Shown here in pieces: positions 15,876 to 25,906 of a DNA stretch of 40,938 nucleotides. Source of the DNA: Bacilli bacterium PM5-9 (lineage in GTDB: Bacteria; Bacillota_I; Bacilli_A; JAJDGJ01); the NCBI GenBank assembly GCA_029893765.1, contig JARXZD010000013.1, positions 1-40,938 on the forward strand. Reading direction: 5' to 3'. Below the pieces are notes generated by a model. That model did not search any database and was not told the origin of the DNA. It saw nothing but the letters and a program-made list of their open reading frames with translations. Made by a program: the position numbers and the translations under genes. Each line of letters starts with the position of its first letter. Position 1 is the first letter of the stretch.

Positions 15876-17006
15876 TTATTCAATTTCCATTTTATTTCTT
15901 TTTTCCATTCGATATTCATAGAATTCTTTAAAAGCATCTCTTAAAGTAGCTGCCACTGGAACACACAATAGTAAGCCTACCACTTGTAATAATGCACCAC
16001 CAATAATAATAGCGATCAAAATCCAAACACTTGATACTCCCACTGAATCGCCAAGTATTTTAGGACCTAAATAGATACCATCAAATTGTTGTAATGCAAA
16101 AATAAACAACGCACTCCATAAAGCGTGCACTGGACTTCCAGTAACAAATAAAGTCACAATAACTACTGGTATTCCTCCAATAAATGGACCAAAATATGGA
16201 ATCATATTAGTAACCATGATTACAACTGCTAATAAAGGATAAAATGGTACATCTAATAAATATAAACCAATAAATGCTAAAATACCAATTATTAATGAAT
16301 CTAACATTTTTCCAAAAAAGAATTTTTTAAATATTTTTTCAAAATGAAGAAAATATCTTTTTACTACTTCAAAGTGCTTTTGTTTTAAAATTGCCTCAAA
16401 AAACATATCACAAGCTTTAAATAATTCTTCTTTACTGATTATCATATAAATACTAACAATTACTCCCATCACATATGCATAAACAGATGATGTTAATCCT
16501 AAAATTGATTTAAAATAACCATTTAAGTCTGCTCTTGCAAAAAATGAAGAAACGTTTTCAAACCCTTTTTTAAAAATATCAACCAACTCTACATTTTCTA
16601 ATAAAGGCATATCATTTTGCAAATTAGACCACGTTAAATTCAATTCATTATACATCTCATCTAAATTAATTTTCGATATATTAGCAATACTATCAACAAT
16701 AATAGGACTTAACCAATAATACAACATATATAATACAAAGAATAATACAACATAACTTATTGTAACACTAATATAATAACTCAAATGTTTTACATATTTA
16801 AGTTCAAATTCTCCAAGAACTTTTTTGTATAACAAATTAACAATCGGATAAACAAAATAAGCAATAACCATTCCGATTATAATTGGTTTTACAACGCTAA
16901 AAATAAAAGATATTGAATTTGAAAAAGATGAAAAATTTGTAATTGCATAATTAATTAAAATTATAACAATCGCAAAACCTAAATATTGATATTTAACATT
17001 CTTCAT
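15876..17006 (-). CDS. AI-2E family transporter (YdiK/PerM-like)
   Basis: 376 aa with about eight TM helices, including the family's VVKPIIIGMVIAYFVYP near residue 40. The C-terminal half holds the typical GPFIGGIPVVIVTLFVTG and LQQFDGIYLGPKILGDSVG, then VGLLLCVPVAATLRD. Members export small molecules or act as Na+/H+ antiporters, and the substrate here is unknown. It is the last gene of a six-gene operon starting at 21439, 12 nt after the Zn-peptidase stop. Confidence 0.9.
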   Translation of the reverse strand: MKNVKYQYLGFAIVIILINYAITNFSSFSNSISFIFSVVKPIIIGMVIAYFVYPIVNLLYKKVLGEFELKYVKHLSYYISVTISYVVLFFVLYMLYYWLSPIIVDSIANISKINLDEMYNELNLTWSNLQNDMPLLENVELVDIFKKGFENVSSFFARADLNGYFKSILGLTSSVYAYVMGVIVSIYMIISKEELFKACDMFFEAILKQKHFEVVKRYFLHFEKIFKKFFFGKMLDSLIIGILAFIGLYLLDVPFYPLLAVVIMVTNMIPYFGPFIGGIPVVIVTLFVTGSPVHALWSALFIFALQQFDGIYLGPKILGDSVGVSSVWILIAIIIGGALLQVVGLLLCVPVAATLRDAFKEFYEYRMEKRNKMEIE

Positions 17007-17018
17007 TTGAGCACACCC

Positions 17019-17717
17019 CTAGTTTCTTCGATTGCTTATTAATACTAATCTTAAAATTTCTGCTAAAGTTGTTATTAAAGCAACAACATAAGTCATTGCA
17101 GCACTATTCAAGACTTTTTTTGCTTTTGGAATTTCATCATAATCTAAATAATTACCATCCTCTAAATTTTTTAATGCTCTACTTGAAGCATTAAACTCTA
17201 ATGGTAATGTTACTAATTGAAATAAAGCAACAACTAACATTAATCCAATCCCTAAATAAAGAAGGAAATTATTTGATCTAGTTAAAAATATTCCTAAAAA
17301 GATAATTATCCATGCAAAATTACTAGCAGTTATTGTAAGTGGTAATAACTTATTTCTAAAAGCAATAACAGGATATTTTGTTGCATACTGAATAGCATGA
17401 CCTACTTCATGAGCAGCGATTGCTAAACTAGCAATTGAACGTCCACCATAAACCTCAGGAGATAATTTAATAATGTTTTTTGTTGGATCAAAATAATCAG
17501 ATAATTGTCCACTTCCCTCAAAAATTTCAACATTACTTAATCCATTACTATCCAAAATCCTACGAGCTACTTCATAACCACTTAATCCGCGATGATTTTG
17601 CATTTTTGAATATTTTTTATAATTCGATTGTAACAATCCTTGAACTAAAAATATTAATATAATCGGAATTAAAACCAATGCCCAGTAAAATGAATCTGAA
17701 CCACCATAACCATACAT
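17019..17717 (-). CDS. Membrane-bound zinc metallopeptidase, YugP type
   Basis: 232 aa with a TM helix at the N-terminus (8-26), two in the middle (about 127-165) and one near the C-terminus. The zinc site AAHEVGHAIQ (HExxH-like H-E-V-G-H) lies at about 107-116, with the usual PEVYGGRSIASLAI just before it. The family is widespread in Bacillota, probably in membrane-protein quality control, but substrates are not established. It lies 7 nt after gpsA. Confidence 0.9.
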   Translation of the reverse strand: MYGYGGSDSFYWALVLIPIILIFLVQGLLQSNYKKYSKMQNHRGLSGYEVARRILDSNGLSNVEIFEGSGQLSDYFDPTKNIIKLSPEVYGGRSIASLAIAAHEVGHAIQYATKYPVIAFRNKLLPLTITASNFAWIIIFLGIFLTRSNNFLLYLGIGLMLVVALFQLVTLPLEFNASSRALKNLEDGNYLDYDEIPKAKKVLNSAAMTYVVALITTLAEILRLVLISNRRN

Positions 17718-17724
17718 ATTAACA

Positions 17725-18726
17725 CTACCTTTCTGCTTTTAAATCTCTACTCATTAAACGAGTAATTGCTTCACTTGGACTACTATTTTCATACAAAACC
17801 TTATAACATTCATTAATAATTGGTAATTCTACTCCAATTTTTTTCGAATCTTCATATATTACTTTACAAGTTCTTACTCCCTCAATCGTAGTTTTTGTAT
17901 CTTCCATAACTGACTTAGCACTACCCTCTTGACCAATTTTATATCCGGCTTGAAAATTACGAGAATGTTTTGAAGTAGCCGTAACAATTAAATCGCCAAT
18001 ACCAGTTAACCCAAGGTAAGTTTCCATTTTGCCACCTTTTGCTACTCCATATTTTATCATTTCATTAAGACCACGAGTTAATAATGCTGCTCTTGTATTA
18101 TCTTCTAAACCAATTCCTGAAACAATACCACTACATAAAGCTAAAACATTTTTTATTGCTACACCATACTCTGCTCCAACTTCATCATCTAATGTATATA
18201 ATCTCATATACTCATTAGAGAATAACTCTTGAACAAATTTAGCAACTTCTTCATCAATACTAACACTTGCTATTGCTGTATACATTCTTAATATAACTTC
18301 TTCAGCATGACTTGGACCAATAACAGATGCAACTTCATAACGATATTTTTCTGGAATGATTGCTCTAATTGTATTTGACATTCTATCATTAGTTGCTGGA
18401 TCAAATCCCTTTGATGCATTTATAAAATAAACCTTTTCACTTTCATTTAAAAATGGCTTAATTTCTTTTAAAACAGTTGCTGTTACTTTTGTTGGCACTA
18501 CAAGCACAATAACTTTTGCATTTTCAACCGCTTCTTTTAAATTAGTAGTTGCTTTTACTTTTGAATTAATTTCTAAATCATTAAAAAACTTAGTATTTTT
18601 TCCAGAATTAATTTCTTCAACTTCCTCTTTTTCAACACCATACATTAATACATCAATATTTTTATCTGCTAAAACTTGAGCTAATGATGTTCCCCAACTT
18701 CCCGTTCCTATGATTGCTACTTTCAT
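17725..18726 (-). CDS. gpsA: Glycerol-3-phosphate dehydrogenase [NAD(P)+]
   Basis: Makes sn-glycerol-3-phosphate from dihydroxyacetone phosphate for phospholipid and teichoic acid synthesis. 333 aa. NAD-binding GTGSWGTSLA is at residues 7-16, INASKGFDP and GPSHAEEV lie in the middle, GVAIKNVLALCSGI carries the catalytic Lys, and LTGIGDLIVT and RNFQAGYKIGQ are in the C-domain. The frame also opens at a GTG (18735), but that codon overlaps the SD (AGAGGTGATT). The ATG at 18726 gives the usual MKVAIIGTG start. It lies 11 nt downstream of der. Confidence 0.97.
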   Translation of the reverse strand: MKVAIIGTGSWGTSLAQVLADKNIDVLMYGVEKEEVEEINSGKNTKFFNDLEINSKVKATTNLKEAVENAKVIVLVVPTKVTATVLKEIKPFLNESEKVYFINASKGFDPATNDRMSNTIRAIIPEKYRYEVASVIGPSHAEEVILRMYTAIASVSIDEEVAKFVQELFSNEYMRLYTLDDEVGAEYGVAIKNVLALCSGIVSGIGLEDNTRAALLTRGLNEMIKYGVAKGGKMETYLGLTGIGDLIVTATSKHSRNFQAGYKIGQEGSAKSVMEDTKTTIEGVRTCKVIYEDSKKIGVELPIINECYKVLYENSSPSEAITRLMSRDLKAER

Positions 18727-18737
18727 ATTAATCACCT

Positions 18738-20045
18738 CTATACTCTATTTCTTAAAATTATTTTTATTGGAGTTCCTTCAAAATCAATAGCATTTCTCAA
18801 TTGATTTTCAAGATATCTTTCATAACTAAAATGCATATATTTCATATCATTAACAAAGAAAACAAAAGTTGGTGGTGCAACGCTTACTTGAGAAGCATAA
18901 TACACTCTTAATCGACCAGAATTAAATTTAGGAGCTTGATTCATTGCTTGAGCATCACTAATTACTTCATTTAAAACTGATGTACTAATACGTTTATTCA
19001 TATTTTCATTTGTTTTTGATATTGCTTCAAAAATAGTTTGAATTCTTTTCTTTTCTAATGCAGATACAAAACAAATATTTGCATACGCTAAAAATTTAAA
19101 ATTCTCTCTTATTTCATCAGCAAACTTTTGCATAGTATTAGTTTCTTTATCAACTAAATCCCATTTATTTACAACTACAATAATTGGTTTATGTTGTTCA
19201 TAAGCATATCCAGCAACATGTTTATCTTGTTCCTTAATACCTTGAGAAGCGTCAATAACCAAAATAACAATATCACTTTTTTCAATGGCACTTAAAGCTC
19301 TAATAATAGAGTATTTATCGACATTTTCAAAAATTTTACCTCTTTTTTTCATTCCAGCTGTATCTACTACCTCATAATTTTGACCATCTTTAGTAAAAGT
19401 AATATCAACAGCATCTCTAGTTGTTCCAGCTACATCACTAACAATTACTCTGTTTTCATTCAATATAGCATTCGTTAAACTTGATTTACCAACATTAGGT
19501 CGTCCAATAAGTGAAAAGCTAATGCAATCACCTTTATCTTCTTGTTTCTTTTGAGGTAACTTTGCAATTACTTCATCAAGTAAATCACCTACACCAATAC
19601 CATGAGCAGATGAAACAGGAATTGGATCTCCTAGTCCTAAACTATAAAAATCATAAATATTATTTTTTTGTTCAACATTGTCTACTTTGTTAATTGCTAA
19701 AATAACAGGTTTTTTTGATTTTTGAAGCATTTTAGCAACAAACTCATCATCACTTGTAACACCAACTTGAGCATCACCAACATAAATAATAACATCAGCT
19801 TCTTCAATTGCTATCATTGCCTGAGTTTTTATTTCCTCAATAAAAGGAGCATCACTGACTTCTATTCCACCTGTATCAATTAATCTAAAATCTTTTGTCA
19901 GCCAACTTGCTTTTGCATATAACCTATCACGAGTAACACCTGAACTATCTTCAACAATGCTAATTCTTTCACCAACTATTCTATTAAATAACATTGATTT
20001 ACCGACATTTGGTTTACCAACGATAGCAACCACACCATTTATCAT
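18738..20045 (-). CDS. der: Ribosome-associated GTPase Der (EngA)
   Basis: A double-GTPase needed for 50S assembly, 435 aa. G-domain 1 has GKPNVGKS at about 9-16 with DTGG and NKVD. G-domain 2 has GRPNVGKS at about 176-183 with [10 protein letters not shown] and NKWD. The C-terminal KH-like domain ends [13 protein letters not shown]. Its ATG overlaps the cmk stop (TAATG). Confidence 0.98.
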   Translation of the reverse strand: MINGVVAIVGKPNVGKSMLFNRIVGERISIVEDSSGVTRDRLYAKASWLTKDFRLIDTGGIEVSDAPFIEEIKTQAMIAIEEADVIIYVGDAQVGVTSDDEFVAKMLQKSKKPVILAINKVDNVEQKNNIYDFYSLGLGDPIPVSSAHGIGVGDLLDEVIAKLPQKKQEDKGDCISFSLIGRPNVGKSSLTNAILNENRVIVSDVAGTTRDAVDITFTKDGQNYEVVDTAGMKKRGKIFENVDKYSIIRALSAIEKSDIVILVIDASQGIKEQDKHVAGYAYEQHKPIIVVVNKWDLVDKETNTMQKFADEIRENFKFLAYANICFVSALEKKRIQTIFEAISKTNENMNKRISTSVLNEVISDAQAMNQAPKFNSGRLRVYYASQVSVAPPTFVFFVNDMKYMHFSYERYLENQLRNAIDFEGTPIKIILRNRV

Positions 20046-20701
20046 TATTTCACCTTTTCTTTAAATATTTCTAAAACCTTTTCGACATTTTCTTCAATTG
20101 AATAATTAGAAGTATCTACTTCAATTGCATCACTAGCTTTTGTTAATGGACTAATATCACGATTTATATCATCATGATCTCTCTTTTCAATTTCAGCTTC
20201 AATTTCACTTAAATTTGATTTAATACCATTCGCTATATTTTCATTATATCTTCTCAAAGCACGTGCTTTAGCACTAGCCACTTGATATATTTTAACTTTT
20301 GCATCTTTAAAAACAACAGTTCCTATATCACGACCATCCATAACAATCCCTTTTTCTAATCCAAAAGATTGTTGCATTTCAACTAATTTTTCTCTAACAA
20401 GTTCTATTTTAGCAATCTTTGGTACTAAAGCTGTAACTTCATTAGTTCTTATTTTCATTGAAACATTTTCATTATTTAGATAAACATTATTTTCAACATC
20501 AAACTCAATTTTAATATCATCTAAATGGTTTGCTATATCATCAATACTAATACTATTTTCTAAAGCATATAAAGCAACACAACGATACATAGCTCCTGAA
20601 TCAATATATTTATAGCCTAATTTTTTAGCAACCAATTTAGCAACCGTAGATTTCCCACTTGCTGCTGGTCCATCAATTGCGATTATTTCTTTTATATCCA
20701 T
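20045..20701 (-). CDS. cmk: Cytidylate kinase
   Basis: Phosphorylates CMP/dCMP. 218 aa, the usual length. P-loop GPAASGKST is at 12-20, [13 protein letters not shown] follows, then [11 protein letters not shown] and the lid region [14 protein letters not shown]. It is coupled to der by a 1-nt overlap and lies 9 nt after the tail-anchored protein gene, matching the common cmk-der(-gpsA) order in Bacillota. Confidence 0.97.
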   Translation of the reverse strand: MDIKEIIAIDGPAASGKSTVAKLVAKKLGYKYIDSGAMYRCVALYALENSISIDDIANHLDDIKIEFDVENNVYLNNENVSMKIRTNEVTALVPKIAKIELVREKLVEMQQSFGLEKGIVMDGRDIGTVVFKDAKVKIYQVASAKARALRRYNENIANGIKSNLSEIEAEIEKRDHDDINRDISPLTKASDAIEVDTSNYSIEENVEKVLEIFKEKVK

Positions 20702-20710
20702 ATTATCCCC

Positions 20711-21439
20711 TTACTTTATAAAGTTGTAAATTAAAAAACCAAGTATTGCAATTAATACAATTAAAACTACTACTAAAGGCCATGTTTTTTTAGATAATGA
20801 TTTTTCAAAATCATCAAATTCTTTATTAGATTGACTAATTCTATTTTTAATAGAATCATCTTTTTTAACTTCAATTACTTCTTCAACTTCTAAATCTTCT
20901 TTAATGTATGGAGCTGTAACTTCAGTAATTTCTTTTGCTTTTTGCTTTTTTTCTTTACGTCGTTTTTTTTCTATTGCTTTATTGTATGCCTTTTCTCTTT
21001 CTTCTAATAGTTTTATTAATTCATCTTCACTTATCATAATACGATTTGTTTCAAAATCTTTTTCAAATTCAATCGTACTATTATACTCAACACCATTATC
21101 GCTAAATAATTCCGACATAATTTCTAATTGAGTATCTTGATCTGGAACACTGTGTTTAGTTTTTAATCTTTTAAAGGCTTCTTCAATATCAAATAACTCA
21201 GTTTTTTGTCCTGATGCTTTTTCTTTAATTTCTTCAATATTTAAAGATTTAGAAACAATCTCATTTTCATAACTTTTTTTACGCTTAATTTCTTCTTTTT
21301 TTTCTGGTCTAACAATTGGATTAATTTCATCAAATTTTTGAGTCATTTCAATTGAATCATCATTGATAATATTCTCACTTTTTCCTACACCAGTAATTTT
21401 ACCTTCTCTACGAGCTTTATGACGCTCTACTCTTGACAT
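20711..21439 (-). CDS. Charged tail-anchored membrane protein (hypothetical)
   Basis: 242 aa from the ATG at 21439 (MSRVERHKARREGKITGVGK); the frame opens at a TTG at 21448, but that lies next to the SD (AAGGGG). Residues 1-215 are hydrophilic and probably coiled, rich in E/K. A single C-terminal TM helix (WPLVVVLIVLIAILGFLIYNF) ends the protein, so the bulk lies in the cytoplasm. Function unknown. It is first in the cmk-der-gpsA operon, so it may serve in envelope or ribosome biogenesis. It has the same layout as the protein at 33281. Confidence 0.78.
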   Translation of the reverse strand: MSRVERHKARREGKITGVGKSENIINDDSIEMTQKFDEINPIVRPEKKEEIKRKKSYENEIVSKSLNIEEIKEKASGQKTELFDIEEAFKRLKTKHSVPDQDTQLEIMSELFSDNGVEYNSTIEFEKDFETNRIMISEDELIKLLEEREKAYNKAIEKKRRKEKKQKAKEITEVTAPYIKEDLEVEEVIEVKKDDSIKNRISQSNKEFDDFEKSLSKKTWPLVVVLIVLIAILGFLIYNFIK

Positions 21440-21476
21440 AATAAACAACCCCTTATTATTTATTTCTCATCTAATA

Positions 21477-21482
21477 ATTATA
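21477..21482 (-). promoter_or_regulatory. -10 box for the six-gene cmk-der-gpsA operon
   Basis: TATAAT on the minus strand in GGTATAATTATTAG, 38 nt before the first ATG. No good -35. Confidence 0.45.
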
Positions 21483-21503
21483 CCACAAACAAGCTATCAA
21501 TGC

Positions 21504-22223
21504 TTATTTATTAGTAATGCGAGCTATATGTTCTAACCTAGCATTTTCTTCCATACTTAAATCAAGACAATCTAAGTTATATTCATAATTATTTTTTTTC
21601 ATAAATAGTTCTAAGAAAAATAAAGTTATTTTAGGATTTCTTGGTAATAATGGTCCATGTAAATATGTTCCAATTAGATTTTTATAAACAACACCCTCAT
21701 TTTTTGATGTTAAATTATTTCCATAACCATAACTAACGACACCTAATGGCATTAATTCATGAAAAGTTTCACCTGCATGATTAACAAACCCTATTACTTC
21801 ATCAAATTGGTCTGTTTCAACAATAGTATTACCTAGCATTCTCTCTTTATTTTGAGCAATTGTATAAAAATCTAAGATTTGTAATCCTTCTAGTTTTTCT
21901 CCATTACTATCTTGATAATAATTACCTAAAAATTGATAACCACCACAAACAGCCAATACAGGTAGTCCATTTTCAATTTCTTCTTTTAACTTATCTTTTA
22001 TCAAAGCCAATTGACTTGTAACAAGTGCTTGTTCACGATCACTACCACCACCAATTAACATAAAATCAATCTTGTTCCAATCAATTTGAGAAACATCATC
22101 AATTTCGTGTACTATTGGTCTTAAACCTAATTTTTTAGCAAAGAAAGATAAAGTAATGATATTTCCATGATCACCATATAAGTTTAGTAACTTTGGAAAC
22201 ATATGATAAATATGATATTCCAT
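21504..22223 (-). CDS. gatD: Lipid II isoglutaminyl synthase, glutamine amidotransferase subunit GatD
   Basis: 239 aa, class I glutaminase. With MurT it amidates D-Glu to D-isoglutamine in lipid II. The nucleophile is Cys93 in LAVCGGYQFLG. GGGSDREQ forms the substrate loop, and the catalytic His is in GTYLHGPLLPRNP near residue 189. Its ATG overlaps the murT stop (TAATG), fitting a stable 1:1 complex. The operon confirms a peptidoglycan-containing cell wall with amidated stem peptides. Confidence 0.95.
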   Translation of the reverse strand: MEYHIYHMFPKLLNLYGDHGNIITLSFFAKKLGLRPIVHEIDDVSQIDWNKIDFMLIGGGSDREQALVTSQLALIKDKLKEEIENGLPVLAVCGGYQFLGNYYQDSNGEKLEGLQILDFYTIAQNKERMLGNTIVETDQFDEVIGFVNHAGETFHELMPLGVVSYGYGNNLTSKNEGVVYKNLIGTYLHGPLLPRNPKITLFFLELFMKKNNYEYNLDCLDLSMEENARLEHIARITNK

Positions 22224-23506
22224 TATTCAATCCCTCTTTTCATTAAAATATTTTTTGTATCATTTAAAGCTGTATAACTAGCAATTACAACAGCATCTTT
22301 TTCACATATTATATCAACCATTGATTCAAATAAGACATTAACCATTATTTTTCTTGGTTCAACACCCATATTTTTTAAACGTAAAGCCATATCATTAGCA
22401 CGTGTACCCGAAATAAAGAAACGTTCAATATCTAATTTTAATAAGTGTTCAAAATCAGCATCCCAAATCCAAGAAACATCCTTACCATCGCCCTCATAAT
22501 CATTTAAAATAAAAGCAACGTTTTGAGGTCTTAACCCTTTTATTTCTTGAAGTGTCATATTCATTCCTGCATGATTTTTCACTAAATTTAAATATACATT
22601 ATTATTATTCACTTTAATTAATTGCATTCTTCCATCATCAGACTTATATCTATTTAGTCCTTTTTGAATATCTATGTTAGAAATACCAATTTCTTGTAAA
22701 CTTGCGATTGCTGCTAAAATATTATAAGCATTATATGAACCCCTTAAATTATGTTTAAATGGAAAATTATTGATAGTAACCTCATCAACTTTTAAAAATT
22801 CCAATTCATATTTAGGTTGAGTTCTATTAAATCCACACTCACAAACATAATGACCAAGTTGCCCATAAAAAATATGACTATAAATTAACTCTTTGCCACA
22901 ATTTGGACAATGTCGAGAATCACTAATACTTCCTTGTTCAAAGTCTTTAATATTATTACTAAAACCATAACCAACATAATTAAATTCATTAAATCTTAAA
23001 CAGAATGGATCATCAACATTTAAAATAAGCTCAACATTTTTATCTACTAAAGAGTTTTTAATTTTATCAATCAAAAGATCCATTTCGCTATAACGATCTA
23101 GTTGATCCCTAAAAAAATTAGTTATTACTAAATAATTATTATCTAATTCATTCATAACTTTATAAACATTACCCTCATCTACTTCAAAAACACCATACTT
23201 AACTTTTTTATCACCAAAAAAGCGATATGCCTCTACCATTGAAGATAAAATACCAGTATACATATTAGCACCAGTTTTATTACTAATTGTCTTTTCATCA
23301 CACATCTCTAAAACATTCGCAATCAAATTAGTTGTTGTACTTTTCCCATTTGTTCCTGTAACTAAAATAATTGTTTCAATATTATTTGATAGTTTTTTAA
23401 AAATTTTCTTATTAAAACGTAAAGCAGTACGTCCACCTACATCAGTACCACGATTACCCATCATTCGACTAATTTTAATTGCAATTTTACCTAATAAAAT
23501 ACTCAT
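22223..23506 (-). CDS. murT: Lipid II isoglutaminyl synthase, Mur ligase subunit MurT
   Basis: 427 aa. Mur-ligase ATP site TGTNGKST at 50-57. The MurT-specific zinc ribbon insertion has two Cys pairs (HCPNCGKEL and YVCECGFNR, about 197-227). The C-terminal DUF1727 region contains LNDYEGDGKDVSWIWD, where the catalytic Asp resides. It uses ATP to activate the lipid II D-Glu carboxylate; ammonia comes from GatD. A -10 TATAAT lies 23 nt upstream of the ATG, and the SD is GGAG. Confidence 0.96.
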   Translation of the reverse strand: MSILLGKIAIKISRMMGNRGTDVGGRTALRFNKKIFKKLSNNIETIILVTGTNGKSTTTNLIANVLEMCDEKTISNKTGANMYTGILSSMVEAYRFFGDKKVKYGVFEVDEGNVYKVMNELDNNYLVITNFFRDQLDRYSEMDLLIDKIKNSLVDKNVELILNVDDPFCLRFNEFNYVGYGFSNNIKDFEQGSISDSRHCPNCGKELIYSHIFYGQLGHYVCECGFNRTQPKYELEFLKVDEVTINNFPFKHNLRGSYNAYNILAAIASLQEIGISNIDIQKGLNRYKSDDGRMQLIKVNNNNVYLNLVKNHAGMNMTLQEIKGLRPQNVAFILNDYEGDGKDVSWIWDADFEHLLKLDIERFFISGTRANDMALRLKNMGVEPRKIMVNVLFESMVDIICEKDAVVIASYTALNDTKNILMKRGIE

Positions 23507-23528
23507 TTTATCACTCCCACTCCATAAT

Positions 23529-23534
23529 ATTATA
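23529..23534 (-). promoter_or_regulatory. -10 box of the murT-gatD operon
   Basis: TATAAT on the minus strand (ATGTATAATATTATGG). The -35 is weak. Confidence 0.4.
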
Positions 23535-23580
23535 CATAAATATAAGCATTAAAATATGTTTAATTTTTATCCAATAAATT

Positions 23581-23608
23581 AAAAAAGTACTCAATATCAT
23601 TGAATACT
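23581..23608 (-). terminator. Terminator of trmB-ytpR-dusB
   Basis: Stem AGTACTCAA (23586-23594) / TTGAATACT (23600-23608), with one G-U pair, followed leftward by six Ts. The dusB stop codon falls in the loop. Confidence 0.8.
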
Positions 23609-24577
23609 ATCATTAAGAAAAATCAGATACTTTTCAAATATCTCTTTCATACCATTATAAGTTGTAACTTGATTTAATTCTCTTCTAACTCGTGCATTGT
23701 CATTTAATCCTTTTAAATACCATGCACCATGACTACGCATTTGAGTAACTCCAATTTTTTCACCATACTCATCTACTAAATAAGTTAGATGTTCGATTGC
23801 TTGATTAATTTTCATAGATGCTGTTGGTTGTTCAAGTTTTTCACCAGTTTTTAAATAATGCTCAATTTCTCTTGCTAAAAAAGGATTACCTAAAATTCCA
23901 CGACCAATCATAATTGCATCGCAGTTTGTTGTTTCAAACATTTGTATCGCATCTTCTAGTGTATAAATATCACCATTTCCAATTACAGGAATATCTAATT
24001 CTTCTTTTAAATTTTTTATTGTTTGCCAATCAGCTTTTCCTTCATAAAATTGTGCTCTAGTTCGACCATGCAAAGTAATCGCACTAGCACCAGCTTCTTG
24101 AACAATTTTTCCTATTTCTAAATAATTAATACTATTACTATCAAATCCAGTTCTAATTTTAACAGTAACAGGCTTATTTACAGCATTAACAACACCTTCA
24201 ACTATCTCTTTAACTAAATCTGGATGTTTTAATAAATTAGAACCACCACCAGTTTTCAAAACCTTTTTGACCGGACACCCCATATTAATATCAATAAAAG
24301 TGCAATTACTATTTTCATCAATATATTTAGCTGCCATAATAATACTATTTACATCACCACCAAAAACTTGCATTGAAATCTGCCCTTCATCTTCATCAAC
24401 TTCAATCATTTTCAATGTTTTTTCATTTTGATAATACAAAGCTTTATCACTAACCATCTCAGCACAAATTAAACCATCCATATATTTACGCAATATTTTT
24501 CTAAATGGTTTATTTGTAATTCCTGCCATTGGTGCAACAATAACTTTAGACTTTAATTCAATTTCTCTAATTTTCAT
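23597..24577 (-). CDS. dusB: tRNA dihydrouridine synthase
   Basis: An FMN enzyme reducing uridine in the tRNA D-loop; 326 aa. It opens with IVAPMAGITNKPFRKIL. The catalytic Cys101 is in NMGCPVKKV. KIRTGFD, TLHGRTRAQFYEG and GNGDIYTLEDA are all present, as is MIGRGILGNPFL. It overlaps ytpR by 11 nt. It is the third gene after trmB, so the cluster is devoted to tRNA. Confidence 0.96.
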   Translation of the reverse strand: MKIREIELKSKVIVAPMAGITNKPFRKILRKYMDGLICAEMVSDKALYYQNEKTLKMIEVDEDEGQISMQVFGGDVNSIIMAAKYIDENSNCTFIDINMGCPVKKVLKTGGGSNLLKHPDLVKEIVEGVVNAVNKPVTVKIRTGFDSNSINYLEIGKIVQEAGASAITLHGRTRAQFYEGKADWQTIKNLKEELDIPVIGNGDIYTLEDAIQMFETTNCDAIMIGRGILGNPFLAREIEHYLKTGEKLEQPTASMKINQAIEHLTYLVDEYGEKIGVTQMRSHGAWYLKGLNDNARVRRELNQVTTYNGMKEIFEKYLIFLNDSIQ

Positions 24578-25184
24578 TAAAAAAACTTGCTCCTACTTCA
24601 TAATTATTATCTAAAACAATAATTCCTTGCGATATGTTTGTAAGACCTAAATCTTTTTTAGAACAAATCATTCCATTTGATTCTTCACCAATTAGTTTAC
24701 CTTTTTTAATCCATGTCCCATTTGGTAAAACAGCTCCAACTTTAGAAACAACAACATATTGATCTTTATCTACATTAGGTGCACCACAAATAATTTGTAA
24801 TTCTTCATTTTTCACATCAACATTACAAATATTTAATTTATCACTTTTTGGATGTTTATTAATATCTTTAACATACCCCACAACAAAATATACTTCATTA
24901 TCTAATTCTAAAGCCTCTTGATTTATTTCTTTCAATCTTTTATTAATATCCTCATTAACTTTTTCATTTAATTTAATTAAATTTGTCTTTGCTTTAACAC
25001 CTTCAAATTCAAATGTTTGGTATTCATTGATATTTTCATCAGCAAAATTAAAGATATTATAACCTATAACATCACTTCCATTATATAAAACACTAATTTC
25101 TTTTTCTTTTTTGAATGATGTGCACTCTTTATTTTTTATTCTAATTAATAAATTTCCATTAACATAAAATGCATGATATTTCAT
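24567..25184 (-). CDS. ytpR: YtpR family tRNA-binding protein
   Basis: 205 aa. The N-terminal half (about 1-90) is the YtpR-specific DUF4479 region. The C-terminal EMAP/OB-fold tRNA-binding domain spans about 95-200 with HPKSDKLNICNVD, QIICGAPNVDKDQYVVV, LPNGTWIKKGKL and the final ESNGMICSKKDLGL. The same domain is at the start of bacterial PheT. The cellular role is unproven. It lies 2 nt after trmB, and its SD is inside the trmB end. Confidence 0.92.
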   Translation of the reverse strand: MKYHAFYVNGNLLIRIKNKECTSFKKEKEISVLYNGSDVIGYNIFNFADENINEYQTFEFEGVKAKTNLIKLNEKVNEDINKRLKEINQEALELDNEVYFVVGYVKDINKHPKSDKLNICNVDVKNEELQIICGAPNVDKDQYVVVSKVGAVLPNGTWIKKGKLIGEESNGMICSKKDLGLTNISQGIIVLDNNYEVGASFFNEN

Positions 25185-25186
25185 TT

Positions 25187-25816
25187 TTATTTATCTCCTT
25201 TAAATTTGATATTAATTGCATAGATAGGTTGATTCATACTTGAAAATTTTCTTTCATATTCACTCATTATATTTTCTTTTGCATGTTCACTTGCATGTAA
25301 GTCAACACTAACCATCTCAAAATTTGTTCCATAATCATTATATGATATTAAAGAACTTTCAAATAATGATTTATTATCTGTTTTCTGTTTAAGAAAACCA
25401 TCTTTCTTTAATAATCTCTCATATATTTCTAAAAAACTTTTATAAGTTAATCTTCTTTTATAATGCCTTTTCTTTGGCCACGGATCACTAAAATTAATAT
25501 AAATACATTCAAAAGTATTTTCATTAAAATATTCATCTAAATTAGTAGCATCTTCTTTAATAAGCAAAACATTCTCTAAACCTTCATTTTCAACTTTTTC
25601 AAGTGCTTTAACTAAAACTGTTCCAAATTTCTCCACACCAACGAAATTAACTTTAGGATGTTTTTTTGCCATACCAATAATAAAATCACCTTTACCAATT
25701 CCAATTTCTAAATGAATAGGTTTTTTATTATCGAAATATTTTTCTTGTTTTTCCTTAATGACATAATTTGAATTTGCAATTATGTCATCAGCTTTTGGAT
25801 TGTTTCTTAATCTCAA
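25187..25816 (-). CDS. trmB: tRNA (guanine-N7)-methyltransferase
   Basis: Makes m7G46 in tRNA. 209 aa. TTG start giving MRLRNNPKADD, which matches the Bacillus TrmB N-terminus (MRMRxKPWADD) and follows an SD-like TAGGGG. SAM motif LEIGIGKGDFI, then YINFSDPWPKKRHYKRRL (the TrmB signature) and ending FERKFSSMNQPIY. Conserved residues all look intact. Confidence 0.96.
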   Translation of the reverse strand: MRLRNNPKADDIIANSNYVIKEKQEKYFDNKKPIHLEIGIGKGDFIIGMAKKHPKVNFVGVEKFGTVLVKALEKVENEGLENVLLIKEDATNLDEYFNENTFECIYINFSDPWPKKRHYKRRLTYKSFLEIYERLLKKDGFLKQKTDNKSLFESSLISYNDYGTNFEMVSVDLHASEHAKENIMSEYERKFSSMNQPIYAINIKFKGDK

Positions 25817-25851
25817 TTTAATACCCCTATCTTTTAATTCTTAACCAATAT

Positions 25852-25860
25852 ATTATATCA
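25852..25860 (-). promoter_or_regulatory. Extended -10 promoter of trmB-ytpR-dusB
   Basis: TGATATAAT on the minus strand, about 35 nt before the TTG start. It is just downstream of the ykvI-like gene's terminator. Confidence 0.6.
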
Positions 25861-25873
25861 TATTTTTTACCAC

Positions 25874-25897
25874 AAAAAAACAACTCATTGAGCTGTT
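25874..25897 (-). terminator. Terminator of the YkvI-like gene
   Basis: Stem AACAACTC / GAGCTGTT with a 3-nt loop (25879-25897) and one G-U pair. T7 follows in the leftward direction. Confidence 0.85.
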
Positions 25898-25906
25898 AAA
25901 TTTTAA

